Source: Methylobacterium mesophilicum (GTDB lineage: Bacteria; Pseudomonadota; Alphaproteobacteria; Rhizobiales; Beijerinckiaceae). From it: a stretch of 64,000 nt of DNA. The DNA lies in assembly GCF_022179445.1 (NCBI RefSeq), contig NZ_BPQU01000004.1:1-64000 (forward strand). Direction: 5' to 3'. Within the stretch, counting starts at the first letter, position 1. Every line of letters begins with the position of its first letter. A program made the translations under genes and the position numbers. The notes beneath the pieces are model-generated. The model made no database searches. It worked only from the letters and a program-made list of their open reading frames with translations, and was not told where the DNA came from. Positions 7,616-16,175 of the stretch are shown piece after piece.

Positions 7616-8827
7616 ATGGCGCAGGAGCGGACCGGCATGGCGACCTTCCTCGATCGGATGGCGCGGGTGGCGCGCCGCGCCGCCGGGGCTCCTCCGGAAC
7701 CGGCCCTCGTCACCAAGGCCGCCCCGGCCTTCGCGCTCTATACCGACGGGCGGGCGAGTTGGACCGCCCGGGACCCGGCGGCTCTGGCGCGGGCCGGCTA
7801 CCAGCGCAACCCGATCGTGCACCGGGCGGTCCGGCTGGTCGCCGAGGGGGCGGCCAGCCTGCCGCTCATGGCCACCGGACCGGGCGCCGGCCATGCGGCC
7901 GATCTCCTGGCGCTGCTCGCCCGGCCGAACCCGCGCGAGAGCGGCACGCGCCTGCTCGAGACCGTCTACGCGGACCTGACGCTCAGCGGCACCGCCTACC
8001 TGGAGGCGGTGAGCCTCGACGGGCGGATCGCGGCCCTGCAGAGTCTGCGGCCCGGCCGGATGCGGATGCTGCCGGGGCCGGACGGCTGGCCCGTCGCTTA
8101 CGTCTACACGGTGGGCGGCAACAGCCGGCGGTTCGACCTGCCGGCTCCCGGCGCCCCCGAGGTGGCCCCGATCCTGGCGCTCAGCCTGTTCCACCCGGAC
8201 GACGACTATGCCGGCCTCGCCCCGATCGAGGCCGCCGCCACCGCCCTCGACATCCACAACGCCGCGAGCGCCTGGAACAAGGGGCTGCTCGACAACGCGG
8301 CGCGGCCTTCGGGTGCGCTGGTCTTCGCCGGCGCGGCGCTCACCGAGCCGCAGTTCGACCGGCTGAAGGCCGAGCTGGAGGCGAATTACCAGGGGGCGGC
8401 CAATGCCGGCCGGCCGCTGCTCCTGGAGGGCGGCCTGGACTGGAAGCCCCTGGCGCTGTCGCCCCGGGACATGGACTTCGTCGAGGCCAAGAACGCCGCC
8501 GCCCGGGAGATCGCCCTGGCGTTCGGGGTGCCGCCCCTGCTGCTGGGGCTGCCCGGCGACAGCACCCACGCCAACTACGCCGAGGCGAACCGGGCGCTCT
8601 ACCGCCAGACCCTGATCCCGCTCGCCGCCCGCACCGCCCAGGCGCTGGCCGGCTGGCTGGAGCCGGCCTTCGGGGCCCTGGACCTCGAACCCGACCTCGA
8701 CCGGATCGAGGCCCTGTCGGGGGAGCGGGAATCCCTGTGGCGCCGGGTCGAGGCGGCCGGGTTCCTGTCGGCCTCCGAGAAGCGCGCCGCGGTGGGCTAC
8801 CCGCCGGAGCCGGAGGCGGGCGGGTGA
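7616..8827 (+). CDS. Phage portal protein, HK97 family (GTA g3-like)
   Basis: Portal forms the dodecameric ring at the capsid vertex through which DNA enters and to which the tail joins. The 403-residue protein shows the family features GYQRNPIVHRAVRLVAEGAA near the N-terminus, LIFxPD-like LSLFHPDDDYAGLAPIEAA in the middle and the conserved GVPPLLLGLPGDSTHANYAEA near residue 315. The ATG at 7616 has GGAGAG about 11 nt upstream; an ATG seven codons later is an alternative. The next phage gene is separated by a palindromic repeat. Confidence 0.9.
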   Translation: MAQERTGMATFLDRMARVARRAAGAPPEPALVTKAAPAFALYTDGRASWTARDPAALARAGYQRNPIVHRAVRLVAEGAASLPLMATGPGAGHAADLLALLARPNPRESGTRLLETVYADLTLSGTAYLEAVSLDGRIAALQSLRPGRMRMLPGPDGWPVAYVYTVGGNSRRFDLPAPGAPEVAPILALSLFHPDDDYAGLAPIEAAATALDIHNAASAWNKGLLDNAARPSGALVFAGAALTEPQFDRLKAELEANYQGAANAGRPLLLEGGLDWKPLALSPRDMDFVEAKNAAAREIALAFGVPPLLLGLPGDSTHANYAEANRALYRQTLIPLAARTAQALAGWLEPAFGALDLEPDLDRIEALSGERESLWRRVEAAGFLSASEKRAAVGYPPEPEAGG

Positions 8828-9156
8828 AGGGCGCGCGCCGCCTGCCCAGATCCGCGCGCTCTCCCTTCCCCCTCTGCGGGCTATCGGATTCACCCATCCC
8901 CGGATGTGGCGCGGTTCCCCTCTCCCGTGCGGGAGAGGGACAGGGTGAGGGATGCGCGCTTTCCGGAAAGACCTGTCCCCTCACCCCAACCCTCTCCCGC
9001 ACGGGAGAGGGGGCGCGTGGCGGCTTTCGCAAGCCGAGGTGTGAACATCGTAGCCCGCAGAGGGGGGGGGGAGAGCGCCTGCCCTTCCTGGACTGGCTGT
9101 CCTTGAAGCCACGGCCTCTCAGCCCATCCCAAAAAAACCAACCGAGGACCCTGTCG
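8828..9156. other. Intergenic region between portal and protease genes
   Basis: This 329-bp gap holds the palindromic element at 8917-9012, a G-rich run near 9061-9070 and the ribosome site of the protease gene (GAGG at 9143-9146). No gene is visible. In related clusters these two genes are adjacent, so most of the gap is probably repeat-derived. Confidence 0.6.
8917..9012. repeat. Palindromic repeat family A, copy 1
   Basis: Two inverted arms of the form CCCTCTCCCG..CGGGAGAGGG bracket a GC-rich centre with CAGGGTGAGGG and CCCTCACCC as inner inverted pair. A nearly identical 95-bp copy lies at 19853-19947. The nested stem structure is that of a REP/RAYT-like dispersed element. It could also act as an mRNA-stabilising hairpin or terminator between portal and protease. 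Confidence 0.85.
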
Positions 9157-9696
9157 ATGGATGGCCATTTCTCCGGCTACGCCAGCGTGTTCGGCGTGCC
9201 CGATCTCGGCCGCGACGTGGTGGTGCCGGGCGCGTTCGCGGCCAGCCTGGCCCGGCGCGGGGCGGCGGGGGTGCGGCTGCTGTTCCAGCACGATCCGGCC
9301 GAGCCGATCGGGCGCTGGCTGTCGCTGCGCGAGGATGCCCGCGGCCTGTTCGCCGAGGGGCAGCTCAACCTCGCGGTGCAGCGCGCCCGGGAGATCGACG
9401 CGCTGATGCGCGGCGGCGGCCTCGACGGGCTGTCGATCGGCTTCCGCACCCTGCTGGCCCGCAAGGGCCCGGCCGGCGAGCGCCGGCTTCAGCGGGTCGA
9501 CCTCTGGGAGATTTCCCTGGTGACCTTCCCGCTGCAGCCGCAGGCCCGGGCGAGCCCGGACCGCACGCCCTCGGCCGAGGAGATCCGCGGCCTCGCCCGG
9601 AGGATCGCCCCCGTTCCCGCCGCCCGCCGCGCCCCTTGCCCGAGCCCGGCGGCCCGGTCCCGCTTCACCCACCCCAGCCACGAGGTCGTCCGATGA
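9157..9696 (+). CDS. HK97-family prohead protease (GTA g4-like)
   Basis: This protease cleaves capsid scaffolding regions during head maturation. The 179-residue protein has the S78/U35 features: FSGYASVFGVPDLGRDVVVPGAF at the N-terminus, the catalytic His in LLFQHDPAEPIGRW and the catalytic Ser in GLDGLSIGFRT, followed by LWEISLVTFP. The start at ATG 9157 has GAGG upstream. The N-terminus is slightly shorter than usual because the protein begins almost at the first beta-strand. Its stop overlaps the capsid start (ATGA at 9693-9696), so the two are translationally coupled. Confidence 0.92.
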   Translation: MDGHFSGYASVFGVPDLGRDVVVPGAFAASLARRGAAGVRLLFQHDPAEPIGRWLSLREDARGLFAEGQLNLAVQRAREIDALMRGGGLDGLSIGFRTLLARKGPAGERRLQRVDLWEISLVTFPLQPQARASPDRTPSAEEIRGLARRIAPVPAARRAPCPSPAARSRFTHPSHEVVR

Positions 9697-10988
9697 TGTC
9701 CCACACCGCCGCGCCGTCGAGCCCCGCCCCGGAGACCAAGGCCGCGCTGCCCGGCCTGGAGAACAAGGCCGGCCGCCCCGGGGCCGAACCGGTCCAGCCG
9801 GCGCTCGACGAACTCGCCACCGCCTTCGAGGCGTTCAAGGAGACCAACGAGATCCGCATCGCCCAGATCGAGGGCCGGCTCGGCACCGACGTGCTCACCG
9901 AGGAGAAGCTCGCCCGGATCGACGCGGCGCTGGACGCCGCCAAGACCCGGCTCGAGCGGGTCGGCCTCGACCGCGCCCGGCCGGCGCTCGGCCAGCCGGG
10001 ACCCCGGGAGGACGGGGCCGCGCAGGAGCACAAGGCGGCCTTCGACCTCTACGTCCGGGCCGGCGAGAGCGCGGGGCTGAAGCGTCTGGAGGCCAAGGCC
10101 CTGTCGGCCGGATCGGGGCCGGACGGCGGCTATCTCGTGCCCCAGACCATCGAGCGGACCGTGCTGGCCCGCCTCGCCCAGGTCTCGCCGATCCGGTCCA
10201 TCGCCAGCGTGCAGCAGATCTCCGGCGCCCAGTACAAGCGCGCCGCCGCGGTCGGCGCCCCGGTGACCGGCTGGGTCGCCGAGACCGCGCCGCGCCCCGG
10301 CACCGACGGGCCGGTCCTGTCCGAGATCGCGTTCCCGGCCATGGAACTCTACGCCATGCCGGCCGCGACCCAGACGCTGCTGGACGATGCCGTGGTCGAC
10401 CTCGACGCCTGGCTCTCGGCCGAGGTCGAGATGGCCTTCGCCGAGCAGGAGGGGGTGGCCTTCGTCACCGGCAACGGCGCCAGCCGACCGCGCGGCTTCT
10501 TGAGCTACGACACCGTGGCCAACACCGCCTGGGTGCCGGGCAAGCTCGGCTTCGTCGCCACGGGAGCGGCCGGGGCGTTCCCATCGACCAACCCGTCCGA
10601 CGTGCTGTTCGACCTGGTCTACGCCCTGCGTGCGGGCTACCGCCAGAATGCCGGCTTCGTGATGAACCGGCGCACCCAGAGCGCGATCCGCAAGTTCAAG
10701 GACGCGCAGGGCAACTACCTCTGGCACCCGCCGCTCACGGCCGCCCAATCCGCGACGCTGATCGGGTTCCCCGTGACGGAGGCGGAGGCGATGCCGGAGA
10801 TCGCGGCGGGCAGCCTGTCGGTGGCGTTCGGCGACTTCCGCCGGGGTTACCTGGTGGTGGACCGCACAGGCCTGCGGGTGCTGCGCGACCCGTACTCGGC
10901 CAAGCCCTACGTGCTGTTCTACACCACCAAGCGCGTCGGCGGCGGGGTGCAGGACTTCGATGCGATCAAGGTTTTGAAGTTTGGGTAA
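9693..10988 (+). CDS. HK97-family major capsid protein (GTA g5-like)
   Basis: The 431-residue protein has an N-terminal helical scaffold (delta) domain to about residue 100 (LDELATAFEAFKETNEIRI..), then the capsid fold with GPDGGYLVPQTIERTVLARL, the ELYAMPAATQTLLDDA segment, ETEMAF-like VEMAFAEQEG and the terminal DAIKVLKFG. The upstream protease would cut near the scaffold boundary. The start is the ATG overlapping the protease stop, with GAGG at 9681-9684. After this gene the cluster is interrupted by three minus-strand genes before head-tail joining genes resume at 13956. Confidence 0.94.
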   Translation: MMSHTAAPSSPAPETKAALPGLENKAGRPGAEPVQPALDELATAFEAFKETNEIRIAQIEGRLGTDVLTEEKLARIDAALDAAKTRLERVGLDRARPALGQPGPREDGAAQEHKAAFDLYVRAGESAGLKRLEAKALSAGSGPDGGYLVPQTIERTVLARLAQVSPIRSIASVQQISGAQYKRAAAVGAPVTGWVAETAPRPGTDGPVLSEIAFPAMELYAMPAATQTLLDDAVVDLDAWLSAEVEMAFAEQEGVAFVTGNGASRPRGFLSYDTVANTAWVPGKLGFVATGAAGAFPSTNPSDVLFDLVYALRAGYRQNAGFVMNRRTQSAIRKFKDAQGNYLWHPPLTAAQSATLIGFPVTEAEAMPEIAAGSLSVAFGDFRRGYLVVDRTGLRVLRDPYSAKPYVLFYTTKRVGGGVQDFDAIKVLKFG

Positions 10989-11022
10989 GCCTTGGCGTGG
11001 CTGACACGCGCGTCGGACCCTT

Positions 11023-11187
11023 CCCCCTTTGCGGGGGAGGGTGGCGCCTGCGTCAGCAGGGGTCGGGAGAGGGGAGCGACGCCTCCGCAAAGGACGCGAC
11101 GGGCGCGAACTCCTGCACCGTCACGCCGCCCCTCTCCCGACCCGGCCTAACGGCCGGCCCACCCTCCCCCGCAGAGGGGGGGAGGGA
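11023..11187. repeat. Palindromic repeat family B, copy 1
   Basis: The element begins with CCCCCTTTGCGGGGGAGGGTGG, contains GTCGGGAGAGGGGAGCG and CCCCTCTCCCGACCCGGC as an inner inverted pair, and ends with CCACCCTCCCCCGCAGAGGGGG as the outer inverted arm. A second copy lies at 39699-39870. It fills the space between the capsid gene and dps. Confidence 0.8.
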
Positions 11188-11232
11188 AGGAGCGTGCACT
11201 TACCGAATCCGCTTGGCTCTCGACCGAAGCGC

Positions 11233-11778
11233 TTACCGACCCGGGTTGCCGTCGCGCAGGGTGCCAGTCGGCTCCTGGACGTGAGCCTCGAGGAACCAGA
11301 GGTGCTTGTCGACCGCCCGCGAGATCTCGGTGAACAGGTCGGACGTGCCGTCGTCGCCGGCCTCGTCGGTCTCGTCGATGTTCTCGCGCACCGCGTTGGC
11401 GTAGGCGGCGTAGCTGTCGATCAGCGCGGCGACGTGGTCGGCGATGGCGTAGATGCCGGTCGGGTAGGCCGGCAGCTTGGTCTTCTCGGCGACCGCCTGG
11501 GTCGAGCCGAAGGCCGTGGCGCCGAGCTGCACCGCGCGCTCCGCGACCTTGTCGTTGAAGTCGTCGAGTTCGGTGCGGAAGCCGTCCAGCATCTCGTGGA
11601 TGCCGATGAACTGCGGGCCCTTGAGGTTCCAGTGCGCCTGCTTGATCGCCAGGGCGAGGTCGATGCCGTCCGCCAGCCGGGCGTTGAGCGCTTCGACCGA
11701 GACCTGCTTGGCGTTCGAATCGGTGTTGTTACGGGTCTTGTGCGAGCGAACGGTGTCGCCTTTGCCGGTCTCAGCCAT
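11233..11778 (-). CDS. dps: DNA-protection / ferritin-like protein Dps
   Basis: Dps forms dodecameric cages that oxidise and store iron with peroxide and shield DNA in stress. The 181-residue protein shows the ferroxidase helices KQAHWNLKGPQFIGIHEMLD (His and Asp/Glu ligands) and LDDFNDKVAERAVQLGA. Start is ATG 11778 with GGAG upstream; a basic N-terminal tail (TVRSHKTRNN) may bind DNA. It lies on the opposite strand inside the GTA cluster, between capsid and connector genes, where dps is not normally found. Confidence 0.92.
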   Translation of the reverse strand: MAETGKGDTVRSHKTRNNTDSNAKQVSVEALNARLADGIDLALAIKQAHWNLKGPQFIGIHEMLDGFRTELDDFNDKVAERAVQLGATAFGSTQAVAEKTKLPAYPTGIYAIADHVAALIDSYAAYANAVRENIDETDEAGDDGTSDLFTEISRAVDKHLWFLEAHVQEPTGTLRDGNPGR

Positions 11779-11951
11779 GAAATCTACTCCGTGAACATGC
11801 GTGCGGACGGTCGCGAATATGCCGGTACGGCCGCGGGTCCTCATCTAACGCGATTGCGTTGCACAAACGCGACGGCGCGCCCGGTGTTCCGAGCATCCGC
11901 ACGTCCGGGCGCCGCGTTTCGTCCCGGAATCCGGCGCAGCCCCCTCGGCGC

Positions 11952-12848
11952 TCAGCGGTGCCGGCCGGGTTTGGCCATCCAGTCGGAGCGGTTGCCCCGG
12001 GGCAGGGCCTCGCCGACCGGGATCCGCGACAGTTCGGCCGACCGGGTGGCGATCCAGCCGGTATGCTCCGCCACCGGGGTCACCGCGGTGAAGCCGCCGC
12101 AGGCGGTCCGGCGCGCACCCTGCTGCAGGGCGCCGCTCGACCAGCTGACCACGCCGACGATCCGGTAGCCGCCGGGGCCGCCGACCAGGATCGGGCCGCC
12201 GGAATCGCCCAGGCACGCGCCGGCGCCCGAAGTCTCGGCCATCCGCCGCCGGTCGGTCACCACGGTCACCCTGTTGGCGACCTGCAGCGAGCCGATGGAC
12301 ACGAGGTGCGCCAGCCGCAGGATCCGCGCGGAGTCGCGCCGGTTCTCGGCCACGACGCCGAAGCCCGCGATGTCCACCGGCGCGCCGGTGTCGATCGAGG
12401 CGGCCCCGCGCGGATCGAGGGGCACGTAGTCGGCGCCGAGCGGCGCTTCCAGCTTGAGCAGGGCGAGATCGACGCCCGGCTGGTCCTCCGGGGTCGTGCC
12501 GGGCACGAAGTCCGGATGCATGGTCGCGGCGATGACCTGGGTGCGGTGCTGGCGGAAGCCGCGGTCCACGCTGATGACGGTGTAGCCGGCCGGGCGCATC
12601 ACGCAGTGGGCGGCGGTGAGCACGAGGTCCTGGGCGATCAGCGTGCCCGAGCAGATCTCGCCCTCGGTGCTCTCGATCCGCACCGCGAAGGTCCGGGCGC
12701 CGTTGGGGTCGCGGGTGGTGGTGCCGTTGATCACCGCGGACGCGGGCGCCGGCATCAGTCCGGCCACGGCGCCCAGCAGGGCGCTGCCGAGCCCCAGGCC
12801 GAACAGACGCTCACGGGGGCCGGCCTTGCGCATCGGGCGACGGAACAT
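11952..12848 (-). CDS. Secreted trypsin-like serine protease (S1 family)
   Basis: The 298-residue precursor has a twin-basic N-terminus and a hydrophobic signal peptide ending APASA. The chymotrypsin fold follows, with catalytic His in VLTAAHC, Asp in GVDLALLKL and Ser in CLGDSGGPIL, so the enzyme should be active in the periplasm or outside the cell. Substrate is unknown. It neighbours a second protease of the same fold on the same strand. Both sit within the GTA cluster; neither resembles a phage structural protease. Confidence 0.88.
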   Translation of the reverse strand: MFRRPMRKAGPRERLFGLGLGSALLGAVAGLMPAPASAVINGTTTRDPNGARTFAVRIESTEGEICSGTLIAQDLVLTAAHCVMRPAGYTVISVDRGFRQHRTQVIAATMHPDFVPGTTPEDQPGVDLALLKLEAPLGADYVPLDPRGAASIDTGAPVDIAGFGVVAENRRDSARILRLAHLVSIGSLQVANRVTVVTDRRRMAETSGAGACLGDSGGPILVGGPGGYRIVGVVSWSSGALQQGARRTACGGFTAVTPVAEHTGWIATRSAELSRIPVGEALPRGNRSDWMAKPGRHR

Positions 12849-13177
12849 CGGGCACTCCGGGGGCGCTCGCGGCGCAAGGTGGGACGCCGCGGCCAGGGGC
12901 GCGGCGCCGAGGGAGCCTAGAGCAAGGCAATGAACCGGCCAAGCTGCGGTTCCGGATGGGCAGGTGATGCGAGTTGGAAGAAGACTTTGATCGGCAGCGG
13001 TGGAGCTTCGATCGCGTGGCCGAGCAACGGTGGATCTGTCGGCTCACACCCCGACCCCGTCATTCCGGGCTCGCCTGCGGCGCCCCGGAATGACGATTTG
13101 AGTTCTCGGCCGTCGTCTCGACTCACGAGAGCGCGAACCGCGGCCTTGCCTCGCGATTGCACGCCACGGGCGGCCCG
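12849..13177. other. Intergenic region between the two protease genes
   Basis: This 329-bp gap contains the palindrome at 13059-13095 and otherwise no convincing gene. A promoter for the downstream minus-strand protease must lie in its left part near 12850-12950 but is not obvious by eye. Confidence 0.5.
13059..13095. repeat. 12-bp perfect palindromic repeat (family F)
   Basis: CGTCATTCCGGG (13059-13070) pairs exactly with CCCGGAATGACG (13084-13095) around a 13-nt GC loop. Elements of the CGTCATTCCGGG..CCCGGAATGACG type are common dispersed hairpins in Rhizobiales genomes. It lies between the two convergently unrelated ends of the protease genes. Confidence 0.8.
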
Positions 13178-13936
13178 TCAGCCGCCCCACCGCGCATCCC
13201 GGCCCCATCCCACCAACACCCGGTCGATCCAGCCGCGCTGCGGTCCCACCAGGACACCCTGGGTGAGGCCGCCGCAGGTCCCGCCGATCCAGGCGGCCAG
13301 CGCCAGGACGGCGCCGTCCGGACCGGTGATCGGGCCGCCGGAATCGCCCTGGCAGCCCCCACCGGCCGCACCCTTCAGCCAGACCAGGATGCGGCTCGGC
13401 CCGTGCGGCTCGATCACCGGCAAGCCGACGCTGCGGTAGGTTCCGGTCGAGCGCGGGTCGCCGGACTTGGCGGCGCCGTAGCCCGACAGGGTCAGGCGTT
13501 CGCCGGCCCGGGGTAGCGCGGCGCTCAAGGTCACCGGGGCGAAGCGCGCCGGCAGCGGCGTCGCGGTGCGCAGGAGCGCGAGGTCGATGGACCGCCGGCG
13601 GCCCGAGGCGCCGCCGGCATCGTAGCCCGGATGGATCGCCCGGGCCGCCACCTCGACCAGGACCGGCGCCCCGGCCTCGTCGCGAAAATGGATCCGGTGC
13701 TCCTGCCCGGCGGCGGCGCAATGGGCGGCGGTCAGCACCGTGTCGGGGGCGAGCACCACGCCGGTGCAGACGCCGCCCTTCGACGACAGGACCATCACGG
13801 CTCCGCCGGCCTGCGCCTCGGCGCCGCCGACGATCGCGCGCGCCGGGCCGGCCGCCAGCGACAGGGCCGCAGCCAGGACGGTGGCCGGGACGGTGAGGGC
13901 CGCCCGGCGGCGCTTCGGGACCGGCATTCGAGACAT
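13178..13936 (-). CDS. Secreted trypsin-like serine protease (S1 family), second copy
   Basis: From the ATG at 13936 the precursor has 252 residues with a basic start, a signal peptide ending GPARA and a mature N-terminus IVGGAEAQ, the classic activated trypsin start. Catalytic His is in VLTAAHC, Asp in SIDLALLRT and Ser in CQGDSGGPIT. Overall similarity to the neighbouring protease is limited to the motifs, so a recent duplication is unlikely. A TTG at 13951 or ATG at 13927 are alternative starts; ribosome sites are weak. It diverges from the connector gene 19 bp away. Confidence 0.85.
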   Translation of the reverse strand: MSRMPVPKRRRAALTVPATVLAAALSLAAGPARAIVGGAEAQAGGAVMVLSSKGGVCTGVVLAPDTVLTAAHCAAAGQEHRIHFRDEAGAPVLVEVAARAIHPGYDAGGASGRRRSIDLALLRTATPLPARFAPVTLSAALPRAGERLTLSGYGAAKSGDPRSTGTYRSVGLPVIEPHGPSRILVWLKGAAGGGCQGDSGGPITGPDGAVLALAAWIGGTCGGLTQGVLVGPQRGWIDRVLVGWGRDARWGG

Positions 13937-13955
13937 CCAGCGAGGGGGCAACGCG

Positions 13956-14516
13956 ATGATCCCGATACGCGCCGACGGGGCCGTGGTCGAGCCGGTGAGC
14001 GTGGCCGAGCTGCGGGCCTACCTGCGCCTCGACGCCGACGACGGCGGCACCGAGGATGGGCTGCTCCAGGCCCTGATCACCGCGGTCCGGGCCAGCCTGG
14101 AGATCGAGGCCCGCCGCATCCTGGTCCCGGGCCGCTACCGGATCGCCCTCGATGCCTGGCCCGCCAACGGCCGGCTGGCCGTGCCGCTGAGCCCGCTCGT
14201 GGCGCTCGTCCGCGCCGGCTTCGCGGACGCCAAGGGCGTCACCGAACTCGCCGCCGGCCTGGTCCGCCTCGGGCCGGAGCCGGTGGAGGCGCCGGGCCTG
14301 CTGATCGATGCAGGCGTGCCGGACCCGGCCGGCCGGACGATCCTGATCGAGGTCGCGGCCGGGTTCGGGGGCGACGGCCCGCCGCTGCCGGCGCCGCTCC
14401 GGCTCGCGATCCTGCGGCTCGCCGCCGCCCGCTACGAGCATCGCGGCGACGAGGCGGATGCCGCCCGCACCGATGCCGCCGACCTCGCCGCACCGTTCCG
14501 ACGGATGCGCCTGTGA
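13956..14516 (+). CDS. Phage head-tail connector protein (GTA g6-like)
   Basis: The 186-residue protein carries the gp6-like connector pattern: an N-terminal VAELRAYLRLDADDGGTEDGL helix pair, LITAVRASLEIEARRIL, the RYRIALDAWP strand region and a C-terminal helical segment ending with AAPFRRMRL. It would sit under the portal to seal the packaged head. GAGGGGG lies just before the ATG at 13956. Its last codon overlaps a GTG for the next frame, but a better-placed start follows. Confidence 0.85.
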   Translation: MIPIRADGAVVEPVSVAELRAYLRLDADDGGTEDGLLQALITAVRASLEIEARRILVPGRYRIALDAWPANGRLAVPLSPLVALVRAGFADAKGVTELAAGLVRLGPEPVEAPGLLIDAGVPDPAGRTILIEVAAGFGGDGPPLPAPLRLAILRLAAARYEHRGDEADAARTDAADLAAPFRRMRL

Positions 14517-14557
14517 TCCGCCGCCCCGCCCGCATGCGACCGACCGGAGCAGCCCCG

Positions 14558-14911
14558 ATGGCGCCCAATCCGCACCACCCTACGCTCGGCGCCCGGCGCC
14601 GCCGCTTCGTGCTCGAACGGCCCCTGGAGCAGCCCGACGGGTTCGGGGGCGTGCTGCGCCGCTTCGTGGCCGGCCCGGTCCTGTGGGGCGCGATCACCCC
14701 GGCGGGCCTCGCCGACCGCCCGGCGGGGGGCCGGACCGACACGCTGCCCGCCTACCGAGTCACCCTGCGCGCCGGGGTCGCCCTCGACCCGACCATGCGG
14801 CTGGCCGCCGGCCCGCGCCGCTTCGCGATCCGCGCGGTCAGCGAGCCGGACGCGAGGGGCCGCGACCGCGTCTGCCACGTCGAGGAGCTGGCCCGGGAGA
14901 GCGCGTCGTGA
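14558..14911 (+). CDS. Phage head-tail adaptor protein (GTA g7-like)
   Basis: The 117-residue protein resembles head-closure (Hc1, SPP1 gp16-type) adaptors: RRRRFVLERPLEQPDGFGG, then GPVLWGAITPA and a terminal RRFAIRAVSEPDARGRDRVC. The ATG at 14558 has GGAG 9 nt upstream, whereas an earlier GTG at 14513 would overlap the previous stop. The stop overlaps the GTG of the next gene, so the head-joining genes form one coupled operon. Confidence 0.82.
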   Translation: MAPNPHHPTLGARRRRFVLERPLEQPDGFGGVLRRFVAGPVLWGAITPAGLADRPAGGRTDTLPAYRVTLRAGVALDPTMRLAAGPRRFAIRAVSEPDARGRDRVCHVEELARESAS

Positions 14912-15324
14912 GCGACCCCAGCCCGCTCCTGGCCCTGCGCGCCGGCCTGATCGCCCGCTTCTCCGGCGACGCCGCGCTGGCCGCCCTGCTCGGCGGAAAA
15001 GTCCGGCTCCACGACGAGCCGCCCCGGGGTTCGGTGCCGGTCTACGCCCTGTTCGGCGACACCGAGAGCGTGGACGATTCCGTCGACGGCGCCGAGCGCC
15101 ATCGCCACAGCCACGCCATCGCGGTGATCGCCAAGCCCGGCTCGGTCCGCACCGCGCTGGACGCGGCCGCGCGCATGGCCGCGCTCCTCACCGACGCCGC
15201 CCCGCCGCTCCAGGGCTGCCGCCTCGTCACCCTGCGGGTGCGGGCGATCACGGCGAGCCGCGACGCCCGCACCGGCGAGGCCCGCGCCACCCTGACGATC
15301 GAGGCCGTCACCGAGGTTCTTTGA
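14908..15324 (+). CDS. DUF3168-family tail completion protein (GTA g8-like)
   Basis: The 138-residue protein follows the DUF3168 pattern: an N-terminal LLALRAGLIARFSGDAALAALLGG helix, VPVYALFGDTE, the histidine-rich HRHSHAIAVIAK strand and a final ARATLTIEAVTEVL. Members join the tail tube to the head (HK97 gp10-like). The GTG start at 14908 shares bases with the stop of the adaptor gene. Confidence 0.85.
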   Translation: MSDPSPLLALRAGLIARFSGDAALAALLGGKVRLHDEPPRGSVPVYALFGDTESVDDSVDGAERHRHSHAIAVIAKPGSVRTALDAAARMAALLTDAAPPLQGCRLVTLRVRAITASRDARTGEARATLTIEAVTEVL

Positions 15325-15355
15325 GGTGGGCGCGGTGCCTGCCCCCCACGCCTCG

Positions 15356-15390
15356 TTCCCGGACGCCTGGAACGCCAGTGGAAGGCGATG
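15356..15390. repeat. Partial copy of palindromic family C
   Basis: TTCCCGGACGCCTGGAACG followed by CAGTGGAAGGCGAT matches, with two or three differences, the reverse complement of one arm of the large inverted repeat at 26216-26374. It lies in the 102-bp gap before the tail protein gene. Confidence 0.6.
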
Positions 15391-15426
15391 CGACGACGTT
15401 CGATTCCAAAGCATGGGGAGGGCCCG

Positions 15427-15837
15427 ATGGGCGCACAGAAGGGCAAGGACCTGCTGCTCCGGGCCGGCGACGGCGCGGGCGGTTTTGTGGCGGTGGCGGG
15501 CCTGCGCACCCGGCAGATCACCCTCAACGCCGAGACCGTGGATGTCACCAACGCGGACTCCACCGGCCGCTGGCGCGAGCTGCTGGCGGGCGCCGGCGTG
15601 CGCCGGGCCGCGATCGCCGGATCCGGGGTTTTTCGCGATCAGGCCTCGGACATTCGGTTGCGGCTGATCTTCTTCGAGGGCGCGATCGAGACCTTCCAGG
15701 TGGTCGTGCCGGCCTTCGGAACCCTGGAGGGCCCGTTCCAGATCGCGAGCCTCGAATACCGGGGCGACCATGCCGGCGAGGTCACCTTCGACATCAGCCT
15801 CGACTCGGCGGGCGTGCTCGCCTTCACGGCGGCCTGA
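15427..15837 (+). CDS. Major tail protein, TP901-1 family (GTA g9-like)
   Basis: This 136-residue tube protein shows the family hallmarks GKDLLLRAGDGAGGFVAVAG, TLNAETVDVTNADSTGRWRE, and a C-terminal GEVTFDISLDSAGVLAFTAA. It should polymerise into the tail tube. ATG 15427 follows an AGGG ribosome site. The next gene starts 3 bp after the stop. Confidence 0.9.
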   Translation: MGAQKGKDLLLRAGDGAGGFVAVAGLRTRQITLNAETVDVTNADSTGRWRELLAGAGVRRAAIAGSGVFRDQASDIRLRLIFFEGAIETFQVVVPAFGTLEGPFQIASLEYRGDHAGEVTFDISLDSAGVLAFTAA

Positions 15838-15840
15838 GCC

Positions 15841-16173
15841 ATGGCCAACCGGATTCGCGGCGAGGTGCCGCTTCAGCTCGCCGGCCAGCGCTACACCCTG
15901 TGCCTGACCCTCGGCGCGCTGGCCGAGCTGGAGGGCGCGCTCAAGGCCGGCGACCTCGTCGGCCTGGCCGAGCGCTTCGACGGCGGCCGGGTCTCGGCCC
16001 GGGACCTGATCGCCCTGCTGGGCGCGGCCCTGCGCGGCGGCGGCCACGCCCTCGACGACGACGCGGTGGCGCGCCTGCCCCTCGCCGGTGGGCTGGACGC
16101 GGTCTCGACCGCCCTGGCCGAAGTCCTCGCCGCCGCCTTCGGGGAGGCGCCGGGCCTCGCAAACCCTCGGTAG
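15841..16173 (+). CDS. GTA-family tail assembly chaperone (g10-like)
   Basis: The 110-residue protein belongs to the small gene-transfer-agent family found between the major tail protein and tape measure (phage TAC type). Visible pattern: VPLQLAGQRYTLCLTLGALAELEGAL, then SARDLIALLGAALRGGG. Tail chaperones coat the tape measure before tube assembly. Its 3' end overlaps an open second frame without a start codon, which is the arrangement of lambda G/GT chaperones made by frameshifting. Confidence 0.82.
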   Translation: MANRIRGEVPLQLAGQRYTLCLTLGALAELEGALKAGDLVGLAERFDGGRVSARDLIALLGAALRGGGHALDDDAVARLPLAGGLDAVSTALAEVLAAAFGEAPGLANPR

Positions 16174-16175
16174 GG

